A stretch of DNA of 64,000 nt from Caballeronia arationis (GTDB lineage: Bacteria > Pseudomonadota > Gammaproteobacteria > Burkholderiales > Burkholderiaceae), in contig NZ_FCOG02000003.1 in NCBI RefSeq assembly GCF_001544975.2, positions 62,001 to 126,000 of the forward strand, given 5' to 3'. The notes under the pieces are model-generated. The model made no database searches, was not told the DNA's origin, and saw nothing but the letters and a program-made list of their open reading frames with translations. Shown in pieces: positions 62,377 through 64,000 of this stretch (position 1 is its first letter; every line of letters starts with the position of its first letter). The translations under genes and the position numbers were made by a program.

Positions 62377-63480
62377 ATGAACCCCGCTGACGACGACCAC
62401 GAGGCCGCTGCCATGCGCGCTCGCGCACGACCGTTCGCGCCGGTCGCCGGCTGGCTGGAACGCATCGATCCGGGCACGCACCGGCGAATCAAGGGCCTGC
62501 GTCTCGTCACCGCTTATGGCATTGCCGCGTCGCTCGGCTCACTCCAGGACATCGCGCACGGATTGCCGGGGGGCGCCCTGCTCGGCGCGCTGGCGGGCAG
62601 TTTCGCGCTCTGGGCGAGCGTGTCGGAGGCGCGCACGACGCGTCCCGAATCGAGCCGCGATCTCGCACTGCTGTGTATCGCGGCGGGCGCGGGGGCGGCG
62701 ATGTTCTGCCTGCTCGCGCCGCTCCTGCAACACGTCGCGCGCGCGGGTCCGGAACTGATGCTCGTGTCCGGTGCGTTTCTCGTCGGCTATCTGAAGCGCT
62801 TTGGCGTGCTGGGCGCGGGCGTCGGATCGCAGGTCTACATCGGGCAATTGCTCGCCTACGGCATGCATCTCGCGCCCGGCGACCTGCCGACGATCGCCGT
62901 AGCGGTCGCGATCGCCGCGCTCGCGTCGATCGTTCCGCGCATGCTGAGCGGCCCCGCCGAACGCCCGGCCACCGTTGCTGCGCTCGCGCCGGGGCTGCCG
63001 TCGGGCCGTCACGGCATGTCGGCGGAATTCATCATGGGATTGCAGGCCGCAAGCGGCGCGCTCGCGATCGTTGCGATGAACGACGCATTGGGTCTCGTCG
63101 AGTCCTCATGGGCGATCACGGCCTGCACCTACGTCGTTGCGGGCTCGGCGACGGGGACGCTAGCGCGGGTTCGGCGCCGGATCGTCGGGACGCTGGTCGG
63201 CGTGCCGCTCGCACTCGCGTGCCTGCCGCTTGCCGTGCATGCGCCGCTCGTGCTCTGGTGCGTGGCCGCGTTCGCGATGATCGTCTATGCAATGGCGCTG
63301 CCAGAACGCTACGACGTCGCATGCGCGGCCTTCGCATTCACGCTGATCGTGACGATGGCGGCAAGCGGTACGCACTCGGTGCCGCTACTCGCCGCGCGCG
63401 CCTGGGAGACATTGATCGGCGGCGTGCTCGGCATCGTCGCCGCGATCTTCATCTTCCCGTTGCGGCCCGGGCGCGAATAA
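62377..63480 (+). CDS. FUSC-like inner-membrane protein
   Basis: A 367-aa protein with about ten hydrophobic segments in two similar halves (GIAASLGSLQDIAHGLPGGALLGALAGSFALW and following; SSWAITACTYVVAGSATGTLARVRRRIVGTLVGVPLALACLPL). The RRRIVGTLVGVPLAL and WETLIGGVLGIVAAIF blocks match FUSC/aromatic acid exporter proteins. No large soluble domain. Possibly exports aromatic or hydrophobic acids. Divergent from the diguanylate cyclase. Confidence 0.82.
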   Translation: MNPADDDHEAAAMRARARPFAPVAGWLERIDPGTHRRIKGLRLVTAYGIAASLGSLQDIAHGLPGGALLGALAGSFALWASVSEARTTRPESSRDLALLCIAAGAGAAMFCLLAPLLQHVARAGPELMLVSGAFLVGYLKRFGVLGAGVGSQVYIGQLLAYGMHLAPGDLPTIAVAVAIAALASIVPRMLSGPAERPATVAALAPGLPSGRHGMSAEFIMGLQAASGALAIVAMNDALGLVESSWAITACTYVVAGSATGTLARVRRRIVGTLVGVPLALACLPLAVHAPLVLWCVAAFAMIVYAMALPERYDVACAAFAFTLIVTMAASGTHSVPLLAARAWETLIGGVLGIVAAIFIFPLRPGRE

Positions 63481-63549
63481 TCGCAGCAGTCTTGTTACCA
63501 TCGCTCCATCTGCTTCAACAATCCGCTCGAACCGACCCGACGAGAACGC

Positions 63550-64000
63550 ATGGACCGCTTTATGGAAATGCAGGTCTTCATCCGCATTGCGGAGAGAAAG
63601 AGCTTCACGCAGGCGGCCGACGATCTGCAGATTCCGCGCGCCACCGTGACGAACCTGATGAAGCGCATGGAAGAGCGCCTTGGCACGCGCCTGCTCGAAC
63701 GCACGACGCGCACCGTGCGCCTCACGCACGACGGCGAGGCGTATTACCGGCGCTGCGTGCGGCTCGTCGCGGACATGGAAGAAGCCGAAGGATCGTTTCG
63801 TCATGTCGCGCCGAAGGGCCTTCTGCGCGCAAACTTGCAGGGCACCCTCGCCAGGCACTTCGTCGCGCCTGCGCTGCCGGCGTTCATCGCGCGCTATCCG
63901 GACATCGAGTTGCAGATCGGCGAGGACGACCGGCTCGTCGATCTCGTGCGCGAGGGCATCGATTGCGTGCTGCGCGCGGGCACGCTGCAGGATTCGTCGA
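63550..64000 (+). CDS. LysR-family regulator (partial, 3' end outside window)
   Basis: The first 150 residues are seen. Winged helix MDRFMEMQVFIRIAERKSFTQAADDLQIPRATVTNLMKRMEERLGTRLLERTTRTVRLTHDG, then the start of the effector domain (GLLRANLQGTLARHFVAPALPAF). CrgA/AaeR-like subgroup. It follows the FUSC-like gene by 70 bp on the same strand; a role in its control is possible. Confidence 0.9.
   Translation, partial: MDRFMEMQVFIRIAERKSFTQAADDLQIPRATVTNLMKRMEERLGTRLLERTTRTVRLTHDGEAYYRRCVRLVADMEEAEGSFRHVAPKGLLRANLQGTLARHFVAPALPAFIARYPDIELQIGEDDRLVDLVREGIDCVLRAGTLQDSS

Noticed and set aside
60634-63480. 948-codon open frame crossing the diguanylate cyclase region
   Set aside because: Its first two thirds are the antisense shadow of the cyclase; only 62377-63480 reads as a membrane protein.

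Overview
The window is a gene-dense, GC-rich bacterial chromosome segment. Its contents point to a soil- or plant-associated member of the Burkholderiaceae, most like Paraburkholderia, Caballeronia or Burkholderia. The reasons are a DUF4148 secreted protein, an orphan ParA, BluB, a homodimeric AceE paralogue, many LysR, GntR and AraC regulators, and the non-phosphorylating sugar-acid pathways typical of the group. This assignment is inferred from gene content; no rRNA, tRNA or CRISPR array was seen. Both ends cut genes: an ABC permease at the left edge and a LysR regulator at the right edge.

Layout. (1) 1-9.7 kb holds an L-rhamnose module: an RbsA/RbsC-type ABC importer, L-rhamnono-lactonase, L-rhamnose mutarotase, a LysR regulator, L-rhamnose 1-dehydrogenase, L-rhamnonate dehydratase, an MFS carrier and a second SDR that probably oxidises 2-keto-3-deoxy-L-rhamnonate. 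(2) 10-16 kb holds mostly small or unknown genes: a 441-aa orphan, a Nudix hydrolase, an RDD membrane protein, DUF4148, a zinc-ribbon membrane protein and a glycine-rich secreted protein. (3) 15.7-20.6 kb holds an HTH-receiver regulator facing a three-gene operon of NERD-helicase, periplasmic molybdopterin-fold protein and hybrid histidine kinase. (4) 20.7-21.3 kb is a non-coding element bounded by inverted repeats of about 185 bp. (5) 21.4-29.6 kb holds a GST, a CheY-like protein, then a trans-4-hydroxyproline catabolic cluster (AraC regulator, three-part D-hydroxyproline dehydrogenase, epimerase, divergent deaminase) and an orphan OmpR-type regulator. (6) 30-35 kb holds an MFS carrier, a frameshifted DHA2 exporter and small genes. 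(7) 35.2-37.2 kb holds motAB behind a good sigma-28 promoter. (8) 37.2-44.2 kb holds a hybrid kinase, a second glycine-rich secreted protein, an ammonium transporter, a phosphoribosyltransferase, bluB and a VOC protein. (9) 44.3-47.2 kb holds a GMC dehydrogenase with its Tat-exported small subunit, a ribbon-helix-helix protein and a cytochrome c. (10) 47.2-53.6 kb holds the AceE/MdeB-like E1 with a divergent Lrp regulator, MscS, FmdB, a frameshifted DUF2784 gene, ParA and DUF1269. (11) 53.6-60.7 kb holds a CUT1-type sugar ABC importer, a GntR regulator and L-fuconate dehydratase. (12) 60.7-64 kb holds a diguanylate cyclase, a FUSC-like membrane protein and a LysR fragment.

How the parts fit. 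Three catabolic blocks (L-rhamnose, hydroxyproline, L-fuconate or a related sugar acid) would let the cell feed on plant cell-wall polysaccharide and hydroxyproline-rich protein debris. Sensor kinases, a diguanylate cyclase and motAB suggest coupling of surroundings to motility. The least explained pieces are the helicase/molybdopterin-fold/kinase operon, the inverted-repeat element, the enlarged ABC permeases, the pair of glycine-rich secreted proteins, and two clean single-base frameshifts.
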